Notes under the pieces: generated by a model
Told to the model about the DNA's origin: nothing
Database searches by the model: none
The model's input: only the letters and a program-made list of their open reading frames with translations
Program-made: the position numbers and the translations under genes
Source: Thermoleophilia bacterium
GTDB lineage: Bacteria > Actinomycetota > Thermoleophilia > Gaiellales > Gaiellaceae
Assembly (NCBI GenBank): GCA_025934335.1
Contig: JAICYG010000021.1
Location: 1 to 22,775, forward strand
DNA length: 22,775 bases
Direction: 5' to 3'
Shown here: positions 13,998 through 22,197 of the stretch, in pieces
Position numbering within the stretch: position 1 is the stretch's first letter
Layout of the letters: each line of letters starts with the position of its first letter

Positions 13998-15496
13998 GCG
14001 GAGAGCTCGCGGGCGCGCTCGAGCAGCGCCGTCTCGGCGGCCGCCTCGCGCTCGCGGGCCGCGTCGCTCCAGCGGGCGTGCGCGGCGAGCTCGGCATCGA
14101 CCGTGCCGAGCATCGCGTCCATCGCCGCCTCGGACGACGAGCCGGCCTGCTTCCGCGCGGCCGCGCACGCGGCCGGGTCGAGCGCCGACTCGAGCGACGC
14201 CGCTTCGACGGATACGGTCGACCCCGTCACCGCCTCGGCGGCCGCGGCGAGCCGCTCCGGCGTCAGCGCCGAGGACGGCTCCCCCGCGTCGACGAGCTCG
14301 CGCACGGCACGGCCGACGACCTTGTGCGCGCTCCGGTAGTCGAGCTCGCCGGAGAGCGCGAGCACGTCGGCCACGTCGGCGGCCGTCACGAAGCTCTCGC
14401 GGGCGATCTGCTCGAACCGCTCCGGCCGCAGCTCGATGCCGTCGAGCACCGACGCCGTCAGCCGCGCGACCGCGACCGCCTCCTCGAGCGCGCGCGGGAC
14501 GAGGCCGTTCAGCAGGTGGAAGTGATCGGTGCGCGCGGAGCCGGTGTGCAGCACGACGAACGCTCCGGCGACGTCGGCGGCAGCCTGCGCGGCCTGCGTG
14601 CGGATCGCGGCGAGCGCGTACGGGTTCTTCTTCTGCGGCATCAGCGCGCTCGCGCGGCTGTGCGCGTCCGCGAGCTCGAGCAGGCCGAACTCCTGGCTCG
14701 CGTAGATCTCGAAGTCCTGGCCGAGCTCGCTCTGGTGCGTCGCGGCGATCGCGACGCTCGAGAGCAGCTCGACGTACACGTCCGACTGCCACGCCGCGTC
14801 CTTCGCGTGCTCGACGAGCTCCTCGCAGCCGAGCAGCTCCGCGAGGCGCCCGCGGTCGAGCGACCAGCGCGATCCTGCGCTCCCCCCTGCCCCGGCGACG
14901 CTCGCGCCGAGCGCCTCGTGCGACCGCGCGGCGCGCGCCGCGTCGCGGAGCGCGGGGAACGCGTACGCGAGCAGCAGATGGCCGACGGTGGTCGGCTGCG
15001 CCGGCTGGAGGTACGTGTAGTCGGTCGCGAGCGCCCCCTTCGTCGCGCGCGCGTGCCGGGCGAGCGCAGCGGCCTGGCCGACGAGCGCGTCGTGCACGTC
15101 GCGGGCTCCCGTGCGAGCCGTCAGCCTGAGCGCGACGCGGAACGCCTCGCGGCGCGGCCGTCCGGCGCTGAGCCAACCGGCGGCCGAGCGGCCGACGCGC
15201 CGCTCGAGCTCCGCCTCACGCGAGTTGAACGCGTCGCCGAGCGCTGGGTCCCACGGGAACTCGTCGCCCGGGATCTCGTGCAGCTCGAGCAGCCCGCGCA
15301 GGAGCGCCGTCGCATCGGCTCCCGAGAGGTCGCCGCCCTCCACGAGCGCGACCGCATGCGCGAGGTCGGCGAGCGAGAGCCCGTGGGCGAGTCGCGGCGC
15401 GTGCGCGGTCTCGGCCGCGAAGGCGGCTGCGACGAGCTCGCCCGCCGCGCTCCCGCGCAGGCGGCCGCCGCGTCCGAGCTCCTCCGTCTCCGTCAC
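13994..15496 (-). CDS. ArgH-like lyase of the fumarase/aspartase superfamily with altered active site
   Basis: A 500-aa protein related to argininosuccinate lyase: the superfamily signature SALMPQKKNP at 283-292, with its first Ser (catalytic) present, and YTYLQPAQPTTVGH at 160-173. In genuine ArgH the second motif reads THLQ with a catalytic His; here it is Tyr162. The RSRNDQ substrate loop appears as RPRREA near 114. These changes suggest a different C-N or C-O lyase substrate, or loss of activity. No argG or other arginine gene is nearby. The start was set at GTG 15496, 10 nt after the upstream small gene, because ATG 15541 would overlap that gene by 35 nt. The Shine-Dalgarno for GTG 15496 is weak, so the start is uncertain. 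Confidence 0.75.
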   Translation of the reverse strand: MTETEELGRGGRLRGSAAGELVAAAFAAETAHAPRLAHGLSLADLAHAVALVEGGDLSGADATALLRGLLELHEIPGDEFPWDPALGDAFNSREAELERRVGRSAAGWLSAGRPRREAFRVALRLTARTGARDVHDALVGQAAALARHARATKGALATDYTYLQPAQPTTVGHLLLAYAFPALRDAARAARSHEALGASVAGAGGSAGSRWSLDRGRLAELLGCEELVEHAKDAAWQSDVYVELLSSVAIAATHQSELGQDFEIYASQEFGLLELADAHSRASALMPQKKNPYALAAIRTQAAQAAADVAGAFVVLHTGSARTDHFHLLNGLVPRALEEAVAVARLTASVLDGIELRPERFEQIARESFVTAADVADVLALSGELDYRSAHKVVGRAVRELVDAGEPSSALTPERLAAAAEAVTGSTVSVEAASLESALDPAACAAARKQAGSSSEAAMDAMLGTVDAELAAHARWSDAAREREAAAETALLERARELSA

Positions 15497-15506
15497 GCGG
15501 AAGAGC

Positions 15507-15701
15507 CTAGACGTCCTCCCGTACCGCAGCCGTGATCGCATCGTCGAGCGACAGCAGCAGATCGCAGCACGCGGGCGTCAGGTCGAGCTCGTCGCTCCGC
15601 TCGAGCAGGCGGCCGACGTCCTCCGCCAGGTCCCACAGGTCCGCGTCCGCCCGCCGAAGTAGCAGCCGCCGTACATCGGCGGGAACGCACGTCGCTCCCA
15701 T
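15507..15701 (-). CDS. Small acidic hypothetical protein upstream of the ArgH-like gene
   Basis: A 64-aa product I do not recognise. It is a single helical-looking domain with alternating Leu and acidic residues (LWDLAEDVGRLLERSDELDL) and a Cys pair (ACCDLL). No signal peptide or membrane segment. ATG 15701 was chosen because GGGAGG lies about 11 nt upstream; the GTG at 15713 is too close to that site. It ends 10 nt before the lyase start and is probably co-transcribed with it. A protein-interaction or regulatory partner role is possible but unsupported. Confidence 0.55.
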   Translation of the reverse strand: MGATCVPADVRRLLLRRADADLWDLAEDVGRLLERSDELDLTPACCDLLLSLDDAITAAVREDV

Positions 15702-15748
15702 CGTCCGGGTCACCTCCCGCTTCGGGCTCGCTGATCGTGTCGGGCTGG

Positions 15749-15762
15749 GTGACGCTTCTCAC
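15749..15762. promoter_or_regulatory. GTGA-N6-TCAC Crp-type palindrome in a divergent intergenic region
   Basis: Perfect half-sites GTGA (15749-15752) and TCAC (15759-15762) with the 6-nt Crp spacing. They lie in the 164-bp gap between the minus-strand small gene (15701) and the plus-strand coiled-coil gene (15866). Only eight bases are specified, so one chance match in a window this size is not surprising. Nothing else recognisable was found in this gap. Confidence 0.25.
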
Positions 15763-15865
15763 GGGCGGCGACTGGGCCTCGACCGGCATGAACCTAACCC
15801 CGCCGGCCGATCCCGAAACGGGCACGCCGTGTTCGACGGACGGCCGAACGGGTAGACAGGGCGCC

Positions 15866-16060
15866 GTGAGCGAGGCGAGAGAGCAGCAGGTCGTGCGCGA
15901 GGTGCGCGAGAAGACGCGAGAGCTTGCGTCGCTCCTCGACGACTTCAGCGACCGCCTCCGGCGCATGCGACAGCGGAACCGCGACGTCGAGCAGGAGATC
16001 GCGTCGTTCGAGTCGGAGCTCGAGCGGCTGCGCGTCGAGGTGCTGGAAAAAGGCACGTGA
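15866..16060 (+). CDS. Small coiled-coil protein, unknown function
   Basis: A 64-aa, highly charged, almost entirely helical protein. Heptad-like spacing of Leu/Val runs from about residue 8 (VVREVREKTRELASLL) to about 60 (FESELERLRVEVLEK), predicting one continuous coiled coil. No cysteines and no membrane segment. GTG 15866 is the start that confines the gene to the coiled-coil region; the frame is open further 5' but that part lacks coding character. Shine-Dalgarno is weak (ACAGGG). It stops 7 nt before the stop of the convergent dioxygenase remnant. Confidence 0.6.
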   Translation: MSEAREQQVVREVREKTRELASLLDDFSDRLRRMRQRNRDVEQEIASFESELERLRVEVLEKGT

Positions 16061-16067
16061 CGCGGCG

Positions 16068-16679
16068 TCAGGTGACGTGCACGCCCATCGCGATGCTCGC
16101 GGCGTAGCCGGTGCCTCTCCTTGCGAGCTTCAGCGTTCCCTTGTTGCCGCCGTTCCGGAAGATGGCATCGCTCGCATTCGACGTGTCCGGCGCCCCGCCG
16201 TGCGCGGCGTACGGCTGTCGCGCATAGACCGCGTGAGACCGCCGCGGGGAAGAACACCTGCTCTGTGTGGAGGACGCTTCCGCCGACGTGCACCTTCACG
16301 TGGACGTGCACTGCGCGGCCGGGGTACCAGCCCGGGTAGATGGTCGTGAAGGTCGCGACGCCGCGCGCGTTCGTGCGCTGCGCGCCGCGGAGGAAGCTCG
16401 TTCCCGGACGGCCGGCGACCGCCCCGGAGTAGGCGCCCGACGCGTCGCAGTGCCAGATCTCGACGGTCGCTCCTCCGAGCGGCCGGCAGGTCGAGGCGTT
16501 CAGCACGGTCAGGACGAGCGCGAGCCGGACGCCGGGCTTGCCGGCGCGGACGTCGCGGCGGGGCTTCTCGCCGGGACGTAGAAGGGCCCCTCCGTCAGCT
16601 CCGCTGTGAGCATGCAGCGACGGCGCCCGTGCGGACGGCGAGCGGCCCGGCGGGAGAGGCGCTGGTCGAAGCCGGTCAT
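16068..16679 (-). pseudogene. Intradiol ring-cleavage dioxygenase, disrupted by two frameshifts
   Basis: Read in three segments, the minus strand gives one coherent intradiol dioxygenase of about 204 aa. From ATG 16679, one frame gives LTAELTEGPFYVP. After a one-base loss near 16570-16573 the next frame gives EKPRRDVRAGKPGVRL, ATVEIWHCDASGAYSG and the iron-binding region IYPGWYPGRAVHVHVKVH (Tyr and His-x-His ligands). Near 16228-16233 the frame shifts again to YARQPYAAHG, DTSNASDAIF and a tail ending MGVHVT with TGA at 16070. Both shifts sit in G/C-rich runs, so they may be sequencing errors rather than real lesions. If intact, it would cleave a catechol-type ring. The His-x-His and Tyr ligands are unchanged. 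Confidence 0.8.
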
Positions 16680-16691
16680 GCGGGCACGGTA

Positions 16692-16714
16692 GGGCGGCCT
16701 CCTCGGAGCCGCCC
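16692..16714 (-). terminator. Hairpin after the GH1 gene
   Basis: GGGCGGC (16692-16698) pairs perfectly with GCCGCCC (16708-16714) around a 9-nt loop. It lies 17 nt past the beta-glucosidase stop on the minus strand and upstream of the dioxygenase start. It is a plausible end for the ABC transporter-GH1 transcript, although no U-tract follows. Confidence 0.45.
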
Positions 16715-16730
16715 AGGAATGCGCGACCCG

Positions 16731-18101
16731 CTATGCGACCGCGTACACGTCGTCCGTCCCCTGCGCCCGCTGCGCCGCAATCAGGTCGCGGTACCGGTAG
16801 AAGCTGCCCTTCGGCACGCGCTCGAGTGTCGCGTAGTCGACGTAGACCAGGCCGAATCGCTTCCAGTAGCCCCACGCCCATTCGAAGTTGTCAAGCAGCG
16901 ACCAGGCGAAGTAGCCGCGCAGCGGGACACCGGAGGCGACCGCCTCGGCGGCGGCGCCGATGTAGCCCTCGAGATACGCCTGGCGCTCCGGGTCACCGAC
17001 CGACCCGTCGTGGCCGCGGACATCGGGGTACGCGGCGCCGTTCTCGGTCACGTAGATCGCCTTCGGCGCATAGTCGCGCGCGAGCCGGAGCAGCAGGTCG
17101 CGGAGCCCCTCGGGCACGACCTCCCAGCCCATGTCGGTCCGGTCGACGTCGGCGCGCCGCACGATGCGCGAGCGGCTGCCGTCGGTGTCGGCGGCGACGA
17201 GCGGCGACGTGTAGTTGTTGACGCCGAGGAAGTCGATCGGCTGGGCGATCTGCTCGAGGTCGCCGTCCGCGATCTCCGGCAGGATCTCGCGCCACTCCTC
17301 GACCATGTCCTGGGGATAGGCGCCCTTGAAGATCGGGTCGAGGAACCAGCGGTTGTGGAAGCCGTCGACCCAGGTCGCCGCCGCCTCGTCTCCGTCCTCG
17401 TCGCCCGCGGCGTAGACGAAGTCGAGGTTCAGCGTGATCCCGACCTCGGAGCCCGGAGAGAGCTCGCGCACGATCTGCACCGCGCGGCCGTGCGAGAGGA
17501 GCAGATGGTGGGCCGTCGCGAGCGCGTCGGCGTCGGAGGTGCGGCCCGGCGCGTGGTGCCCGAAGGCGTGCCCGACCCACGAGACGACCCACGGCTCGTT
17601 GTGCGTGATCCAGTGGCCGACGCGGTCGCCGAGCCGGCCGGCGACCGCTTCCACGTACTCGACGAAGGCGTCGACGGTCGCACGCGCGGGCCAGCCGCCG
17701 GCGTCCTCGATCGGCTGCGGCGTGTCCCAGTGGAAGAGCGTCACGTACGGCGCGATCCCGGCGGCCAGCAGGTCGTCGACGAGCCGGTCGTAGAAGTCGA
17801 GCCCCCTGTCGTTCACCGGCCCTCGCCCGCCGGGCACGACGCGCGGCCAGGCGACCGAGAAGCGGAAGGCATCGATGCCGAGCTCGCGCATCAGCGCGAT
17901 GTCGTTCGGGTAACGGTGGTAGAAGTCGCACGCGACCGTGCCGTCGTCGCCGTTCCGGACCTTGCCGGGCGTCGCGCAGAAGCGGTCCCAGACGCTCTCG
18001 CCACGGCCGTCCTCTGTCGCTGCGCCCTCGATCTGGTAGGACGCGGTCGCGGCACCCCACACGAAGTTCGGCGGAAACGCGCTAAGCGGCAGGTTGGGCA
18101 T
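16731..18101 (-). CDS. Glycoside hydrolase family 1 beta-glucosidase
   Basis: A complete 456-aa GH1 (beta/alpha)8-barrel enzyme without a signal peptide, so cytoplasmic. The N-terminal signature FVWGAATASYQIEG is at 13-26. The acid/base Glu169 is in THNEP and the nucleophile Glu353 in VTENG. The late motif SLLDNFEWAWGY lines the substrate pocket. It should hydrolyse beta-glucosides or related disaccharides after uptake. ATG 18101 follows an AGAGGA Shine-Dalgarno and overlaps the last 20 nt of the upstream ATPase gene, so it is translationally coupled to the transporter. Substrate (cellobiose, other beta-glucosides, beta-galactosides) is not decided by sequence. Confidence 0.92.
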   Translation of the reverse strand: MPNLPLSAFPPNFVWGAATASYQIEGAATEDGRGESVWDRFCATPGKVRNGDDGTVACDFYHRYPNDIALMRELGIDAFRFSVAWPRVVPGGRGPVNDRGLDFYDRLVDDLLAAGIAPYVTLFHWDTPQPIEDAGGWPARATVDAFVEYVEAVAGRLGDRVGHWITHNEPWVVSWVGHAFGHHAPGRTSDADALATAHHLLLSHGRAVQIVRELSPGSEVGITLNLDFVYAAGDEDGDEAAATWVDGFHNRWFLDPIFKGAYPQDMVEEWREILPEIADGDLEQIAQPIDFLGVNNYTSPLVAADTDGSRSRIVRRADVDRTDMGWEVVPEGLRDLLLRLARDYAPKAIYVTENGAAYPDVRGHDGSVGDPERQAYLEGYIGAAAEAVASGVPLRGYFAWSLLDNFEWAWGYWKRFGLVYVDYATLERVPKGSFYRYRDLIAAQRAQGTDDVYAVA

Positions 18102-19077
18102 GGATGTCCTCTCGGTTGGTGGGGGCTGGTGCTGTGACGTGGCAGCGCGCCGCCTGGCCGGGGCGCGCCTCGACGAGCGCGGGCGTACGTTCGCGACAGA
18201 CGCCGATCGCGAGCGGGCAGCGGTCGACGAAGCGGCAGCCGGGTGCCGGATCGACTGCGGCCGCGGCCGCACCGCGGCGCAGCTCGATCGGCGCGAGCCC
18301 GCCGTGCCCGTCGGGCACGGACTCGATCAGCAGCCGCGTGTACGGGTGCAGCGGTCCCGCCAGCACCTGGTCGACCGGCCCCTGCTCGACGACCTGCCCG
18401 GCGTACATGACGAGGATGTCGTCGGCGACGTAGCGCGCGCTCGCGAGGTCGTGCGTGACGTAGAGGAACGCGATGCCGCGCTCCTTCAGGTCGCGCATCA
18501 AGTTGAGGATCCCGACGCGGATCGACACGTCGAGCATGGAGATGGGCTCGTCGGCGACGACGACGCGCGGCTCGACCGCAAGTGCGCGCGCAATCGCGAC
18601 GCGCTGCCGCTGTCCGCCCGAGAGCTCGTGCGGATACTTGTCGGCGATCGCAGCGGGCGGGACGAGCCCGACCGTCTCGAGCAGCTCTTCGACGCGCGCG
18701 CGGACGTCCCGGCGCGACGCGAGGCCGTGGATGCGGAGCGGTCGAGCGAGGTGGTGGCGGACCGTCTTCGCGGGATTGAGCGACCCGAATGGATCCTGGA
18801 AGATCAGCTGCACCTGCGAGCGGTAGCGCAGGGCGTCGCGGCGGCGCCTGCCGACAACGTGGCCGCCGAACAGGACCTTGCCCGCCGTCGGGTCGTAGAG
18901 CCGCGCGATCAGGCGCGCGACGGTGCTCTTCCCGCTACCGCTCTCGCCGGCGAGCGCGGTGATCCGCCCGGGCCGGAGCGAGAACGACACGTCGTCGACC
19001 GCATGCAGGCGCGCGCGGTGCAGCACGCCGCCGGCGCCGAACTCCTTCGAGAGCCCGCGCACCTCCAGGACGCTCAC
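18082..19077 (-). CDS. dppF: Oligopeptide/oligosaccharide ABC transporter ATP-binding protein (DppF/OppF type)
   Basis: A 331-aa ATPase. Walker A GESGSGKST at 44-52, Q-loop near 94, signature LSGGQ at 152-156, Walker B ending Asp176-Glu177 and switch His209 (YVTHD). The C-terminal oligopeptide-transporter extension has the Cys pattern GCRFVDRCPLAIGVC. It energises import with the DppD-type partner. GTG 19077 was chosen because it restores the normal DppF N-terminus, with GGGAG about 8 nt upstream. The 3' end overlaps the GH1 start by 20 nt. Confidence 0.9.
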   Translation of the reverse strand: MSVLEVRGLSKEFGAGGVLHRARLHAVDDVSFSLRPGRITALAGESGSGKSTVARLIARLYDPTAGKVLFGGHVVGRRRRDALRYRSQVQLIFQDPFGSLNPAKTVRHHLARPLRIHGLASRRDVRARVEELLETVGLVPPAAIADKYPHELSGGQRQRVAIARALAVEPRVVVADEPISMLDVSIRVGILNLMRDLKERGIAFLYVTHDLASARYVADDILVMYAGQVVEQGPVDQVLAGPLHPYTRLLIESVPDGHGGLAPIELRRGAAAAAVDPAPGCRFVDRCPLAIGVCRERTPALVEARPGQAARCHVTAPAPTNREDIHAQPAA

Positions 19078-19093
19078 TGTCCCTGCTCCCTGC

Positions 19094-19108
19094 GGCGGCA
19101 AAGCCGCC
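19094..19108 (-). other. Small hairpin in the dppD-dppF gap
   Basis: GGCGGC (19094-19099) and GCCGCC (19103-19108) pair around a 3-nt loop in the 67-nt space between the two ATPase genes. This is the only sizeable gap among the ATPase and permease genes after the binding-protein gene. It may tune the relative levels of the ATPases, or it may be chance in GC-rich DNA. Confidence 0.3.
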
Positions 19109-19144
19109 ACCTCCGCTCTCTGGTGAGCTCCGTCGAGCCTACGC

Positions 19145-20179
19145 TCACAGTCCCTCCTCCACGAGGTGGCACGCGACCAGGTGGCCGGGCGCCACCTCGC
19201 GGAGGACGGGCCGCTCCGCCACCTGACGGCGGTGGAGCGCGGTGTCACCCGGGACGCAGTGGGGGCAGCGCGGGTGGAAGCGGCAGCCGCTCGGCGGCGC
19301 CGCCAGGTCGGGCGGCGAGCCGGGGATGCCGGAGAGCCGCTCGACCGGGCCGGTGAGCGGCGGGAACGACGAGAGCAATCCCGCCGTATACGGATGCCGG
19401 GCGTCGTCGCGCAGCGCCGCTGCCGGCGCGACCTCGACGATCTCGCCCGCGTACATGATCGCCACGCGGTGGGCGAGCTCGAGCAGGAGCGAGAGGTCGT
19501 GCGTGACGAACAGGACGGCGAATCCACGCGCCCGCTGAAGCTCCCGCACCTGCTGCAGGATCTCGCGCTGCACGACGACGTCGAGCGCGGTCGTCGGCTC
19601 GTCCATGATCACGAGCTCCGGCTCGAGCGCGAGCGCCATCGCGATGATGACGCGCTGGCGCATCCCGCCCGAGAGCTCGTGCGGATAGGCGCGCAGCCGC
19701 CGCCTGTCGATGCCGACGAGCTCGAGCAATTCGCCCGCACGCCCGACGGCATCGCGCTTCGAAACGCGCTCGTGCGAACGCATCATGTCGACGAACTGGT
19801 CGCTCACCCGCAGCACCGGGTTGAGCGCGTTCATCGCGCTCTGGAAGACCATCGACACGTTCCGCCAGCGGTGCCGGCGGAGCTGCTCGCCGGAGAGCCG
19901 GACGAGATCCTCGCCGTGGAACAGCACGCGACCCGACGCGATGCGCGCGGGCGGCCGCAGCACCTGCATGATCGCGTTGCCGAGCGTGCTCTTGCCGCAA
20001 CCGGATTCGCCCGCGAGGCCGACGATCTCGCCAGGGGCGATCGCGAGCGAGACGCCGTCGACGGCGCGCGTCGTGCGCGACCGCGACGCGTACTCGACGA
20101 CGAGCTCCTCCACCTCGAGCACCGGCCGCTCGGCGACGGGCGCCGCCTCGCCGGGAAGCGTCGAGAGAGCCACGGTCAC
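19145..20179 (-). CDS. dppD: Oligopeptide/oligosaccharide ABC transporter ATP-binding protein (DppD/OppD type)
   Basis: A 344-aa ATPase. Walker A GESGCGKS at 58-65, signature LSGGM at 169-173, Walker B with Asp193-Glu194 (IMDEPTTALD), switch His in FVTHD, and the oligopeptide-family C-terminus GCRFHPRCPHCVPG. It pairs with the DppF-type ATPase. GTG 20179 overlaps the upstream permease stop (GTGA); the open frame further 5' is a shadow of the permease gene. Confidence 0.9.
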   Translation of the reverse strand: MTVALSTLPGEAAPVAERPVLEVEELVVEYASRSRTTRAVDGVSLAIAPGEIVGLAGESGCGKSTLGNAIMQVLRPPARIASGRVLFHGEDLVRLSGEQLRRHRWRNVSMVFQSAMNALNPVLRVSDQFVDMMRSHERVSKRDAVGRAGELLELVGIDRRRLRAYPHELSGGMRQRVIIAMALALEPELVIMDEPTTALDVVVQREILQQVRELQRARGFAVLFVTHDLSLLLELAHRVAIMYAGEIVEVAPAAALRDDARHPYTAGLLSSFPPLTGPVERLSGIPGSPPDLAAPPSGCRFHPRCPHCVPGDTALHRRQVAERPVLREVAPGHLVACHLVEEGL

Positions 20180-21141
20180 GCGGCCCTCCGGACAGGCAGC
20201 ACGAGCGAGCGCAGGAAGCCGCGCCGGCGCACCTCGTCGCGGAGGCGCGGGTTCGACACCTCGTCGATGCCGGCGAGGATGAGCGTCAGCCCGAGCACCG
20301 TGATCACGAGCGCGAGCCCAGGGAAGAGGAACGGCCACCACTCGCCCTGCAGCACGGCGGAGTTCGTCTGCGCCCAGTAGAGCGTCATCCCCCAGCTGAC
20401 GTGCGTCGTGTCGCCGAGGCCGAGGAACTCGAGGCCCGCATCGACGAGCAGCGACACGTAGAACACCAGCACGAACGCCGCGGCGATGCGGCTGATCATG
20501 TTCGGCATGATCTCGCCGAAGACGATCCGCCACGTCGACTCGCCCGCCACCTTCGCGGCGAGGACGAAGTCGCGGTTCTTCAGCGAGAGCGCCTGACCGC
20601 GTAGGATCCGCGCTTCGAACGCCCACAGCGTCAGCGCGAGAACGACGATCATCGTCCCCATGCTCCGGCTCTTCAGGTACGCAGAGATGACGACGAGCAG
20701 CGGGATCGTCGGGATGACGAGGAAGACGTTTGTCAGGAAGTTGACGGCCTCGTCGACAACACCGCCGGAATAGGCGGCGAGCACGCCGAGCGTCGTCGCG
20801 AGCACGGTCGCGAGCAACCCGGCGAGCGCACCGAGGACGAGCGACCGGCGGGCGCCGAGCACGACCTGCGAGAAGATGTCGCTCCCCTGGTCGGTGGTTC
20901 CGAACAGGTGGTGCCACGAGGGTGCCTGCCGCGCCGCGAGCAAGTTGAAGTCCGTCGGGTTCGAGACGGAGATGAGCGGCGCGATCAACGCGACGATGAC
21001 CATGAAGCCCACGAGCACGATCCCGGCACGCGACTTCGGGTTGCGGAGCAGCAGCGCCGGCCAGCCGGGGATGCGCAGGCGCGTGCGCGCTGCGGGCGTC
21101 GTTGCGGGGGCAAGCTCGATCGTGGGCTGCAGCTGCGACAT
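20176..21141 (-). CDS. dppC: Oligopeptide/oligosaccharide ABC transporter permease (DppC/OppC type)
   Basis: A 321-aa inner-membrane permease with the OppC N-terminal region (LLRNPKSRAGIVLVGFMVIVAL, first membrane segment at about 37-58), the FGTTDQGSDIFSQVVLGARRSL motif typical of the family, and an EAA-type loop around FVLAAKVAGESTWRIVFGEIMPN. About six membrane segments are visible. ATG 21141 shares one base with the dppB stop (TGATG), so translation is coupled. Confidence 0.9.
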   Translation of the reverse strand: MSQLQPTIELAPATTPAARTRLRIPGWPALLLRNPKSRAGIVLVGFMVIVALIAPLISVSNPTDFNLLAARQAPSWHHLFGTTDQGSDIFSQVVLGARRSLVLGALAGLLATVLATTLGVLAAYSGGVVDEAVNFLTNVFLVIPTIPLLVVISAYLKSRSMGTMIVVLALTLWAFEARILRGQALSLKNRDFVLAAKVAGESTWRIVFGEIMPNMISRIAAAFVLVFYVSLLVDAGLEFLGLGDTTHVSWGMTLYWAQTNSAVLQGEWWPFLFPGLALVITVLGLTLILAGIDEVSNPRLRDEVRRRGFLRSLVLPVRRAA

Positions 21142-22127
21142 CAGCCGGTGCGCACGCGCGGGTCGAGAAGCACGTTCAGCAGGTCCATGACGAAGTTCGC
21201 GGCGATCACACACAGCGCGAACACGAGCAGCAGCGCTTGCGTGAGCGGGTAGTCGTTGCCGAGCGCCGCCTGTTGCAGCGTCAGCCCGGCGCCCGGGTAG
21301 CTGAACACGTACTCGATGAAGACGAGTCCGCCGACGGCGCCGGCGAACTGCGCCGCGAAGCCGTTGAGCGGCGGCAGGATCGCATTGCGCGCGGCGTAGC
21401 GCGTCATCACGCGACGGTCGCGGAGGCCCTTTGCGTGCGCCATCGCGACGTAGTCCTCGCCGACCGTGTTGATCATGACGGTGCGCATGTTCAGCACCCA
21501 GCCCCCCGCATACGCGGCGACGATCACGAGAATCGGCAGCTCGGAGTGCCGCAGCGCACTCGTCAGGAACGCCCAGTTGAAGCCGGGCACGAGGCCGCTG
21601 TCGTACGCGTGCTGGATCGGGAACCAGTGCAGCTTCAGGCCGAGGACGTAGACGGCGACGAGACCGGTGAAGAAGGCGGGAAACGCCGACAGCGCCATGA
21701 ACACGGGCACGATGACGCTGTCGAAGCCGCCGCCGCGGCGCCAGGCCGCGACCATGCCGATCGCCGTGCCGAGCACGAACGAGAGGATGAACGCGACGCC
21801 GACGAGGAAGATCGAGTAGGGCAGCACGCGCCCGATCACGGCGGAGACATGGCTCGGGTAGTTCGACGTCGAGACCCCGAAGTCGAGGTGCGCGAGTCGG
21901 TGCAGGTAGACGACGTAGTCGTGCCAGATCGAGCCGCTGCCCCCGCCGAGCAGCGCCTGGTAGGTCTTGATGATCCCGGGGTTCGCCTGGATCTGCGACG
22001 GTGACAGTCGCTGCAGCACGCCGCCGATCGGGCTCCCTGGCATGAGGCGCGGAAGCAGGAAGTTGAGCGTCAGCGCGACCCAGACGGCGAAGGCGTAGAA
22101 CGCGAGTCGGCGGGCGAAGAAGCGCAT
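21141..22127 (-). CDS. dppB: Oligopeptide/oligosaccharide ABC transporter permease (DppB/OppB type)
   Basis: A 328-aa permease: N-terminal membrane segment (RRLAFYAFAVWVALTLNFLLPRLMPGSP), a periplasmic stretch, then about five more helices. The EAA loop is EDYVAMAHAKGLRDRRVMTRYAARNAILP. ATG 22127 has no convincing Shine-Dalgarno and follows a 70-nt gap after the binding-protein gene that contains a strong stem-loop. It pairs with the DppC-type permease to form the channel. Confidence 0.9.
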   Translation of the reverse strand: MRFFARRLAFYAFAVWVALTLNFLLPRLMPGSPIGGVLQRLSPSQIQANPGIIKTYQALLGGGSGSIWHDYVVYLHRLAHLDFGVSTSNYPSHVSAVIGRVLPYSIFLVGVAFILSFVLGTAIGMVAAWRRGGGFDSVIVPVFMALSAFPAFFTGLVAVYVLGLKLHWFPIQHAYDSGLVPGFNWAFLTSALRHSELPILVIVAAYAGGWVLNMRTVMINTVGEDYVAMAHAKGLRDRRVMTRYAARNAILPPLNGFAAQFAGAVGGLVFIEYVFSYPGAGLTLQQAALGNDYPLTQALLLVFALCVIAANFVMDLLNVLLDPRVRTG

Positions 22128-22146
22128 TTTGACGAGTCGTAAGTGT

Positions 22147-22177
22147 GGCGGCGGACGGCCCCCCGCCGACCGCCGCC
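22147..22177 (-). other. Stem-loop between the binding-protein and permease genes
   Basis: GGCGGCGG (22147-22154) pairs perfectly with CCGCCGCC (22170-22177); after one A-A mismatch, CGGC (22156-22159) pairs with GCCG (22165-22168) around a C5 loop. It lies 20 nt past the binding-protein stop and 20 nt before the permease start. Structures in this position often protect or terminate the binding-protein message so that it is made in excess over the membrane parts. Confidence 0.5.
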
Positions 22178-22197
22178 TGCATGGAAGGGACTCGCTG

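Noticed and set aside
13577..15535. 652-codon open frame on the plus strand
   Set aside because: Shadow of the zinc-ribbon gene, the next small gene and the ArgH-like gene.
15493..16881. 462-codon open frame on the minus strand as one gene
   Set aside because: Only its middle (about 16234-16570) is real, as the central segment of the frameshifted dioxygenase; its two ends are out-of-frame sequence.
16629..18137. 502-codon open frame on the plus strand
   Set aside because: Shadow of the GH1 gene; no recognisable motif.
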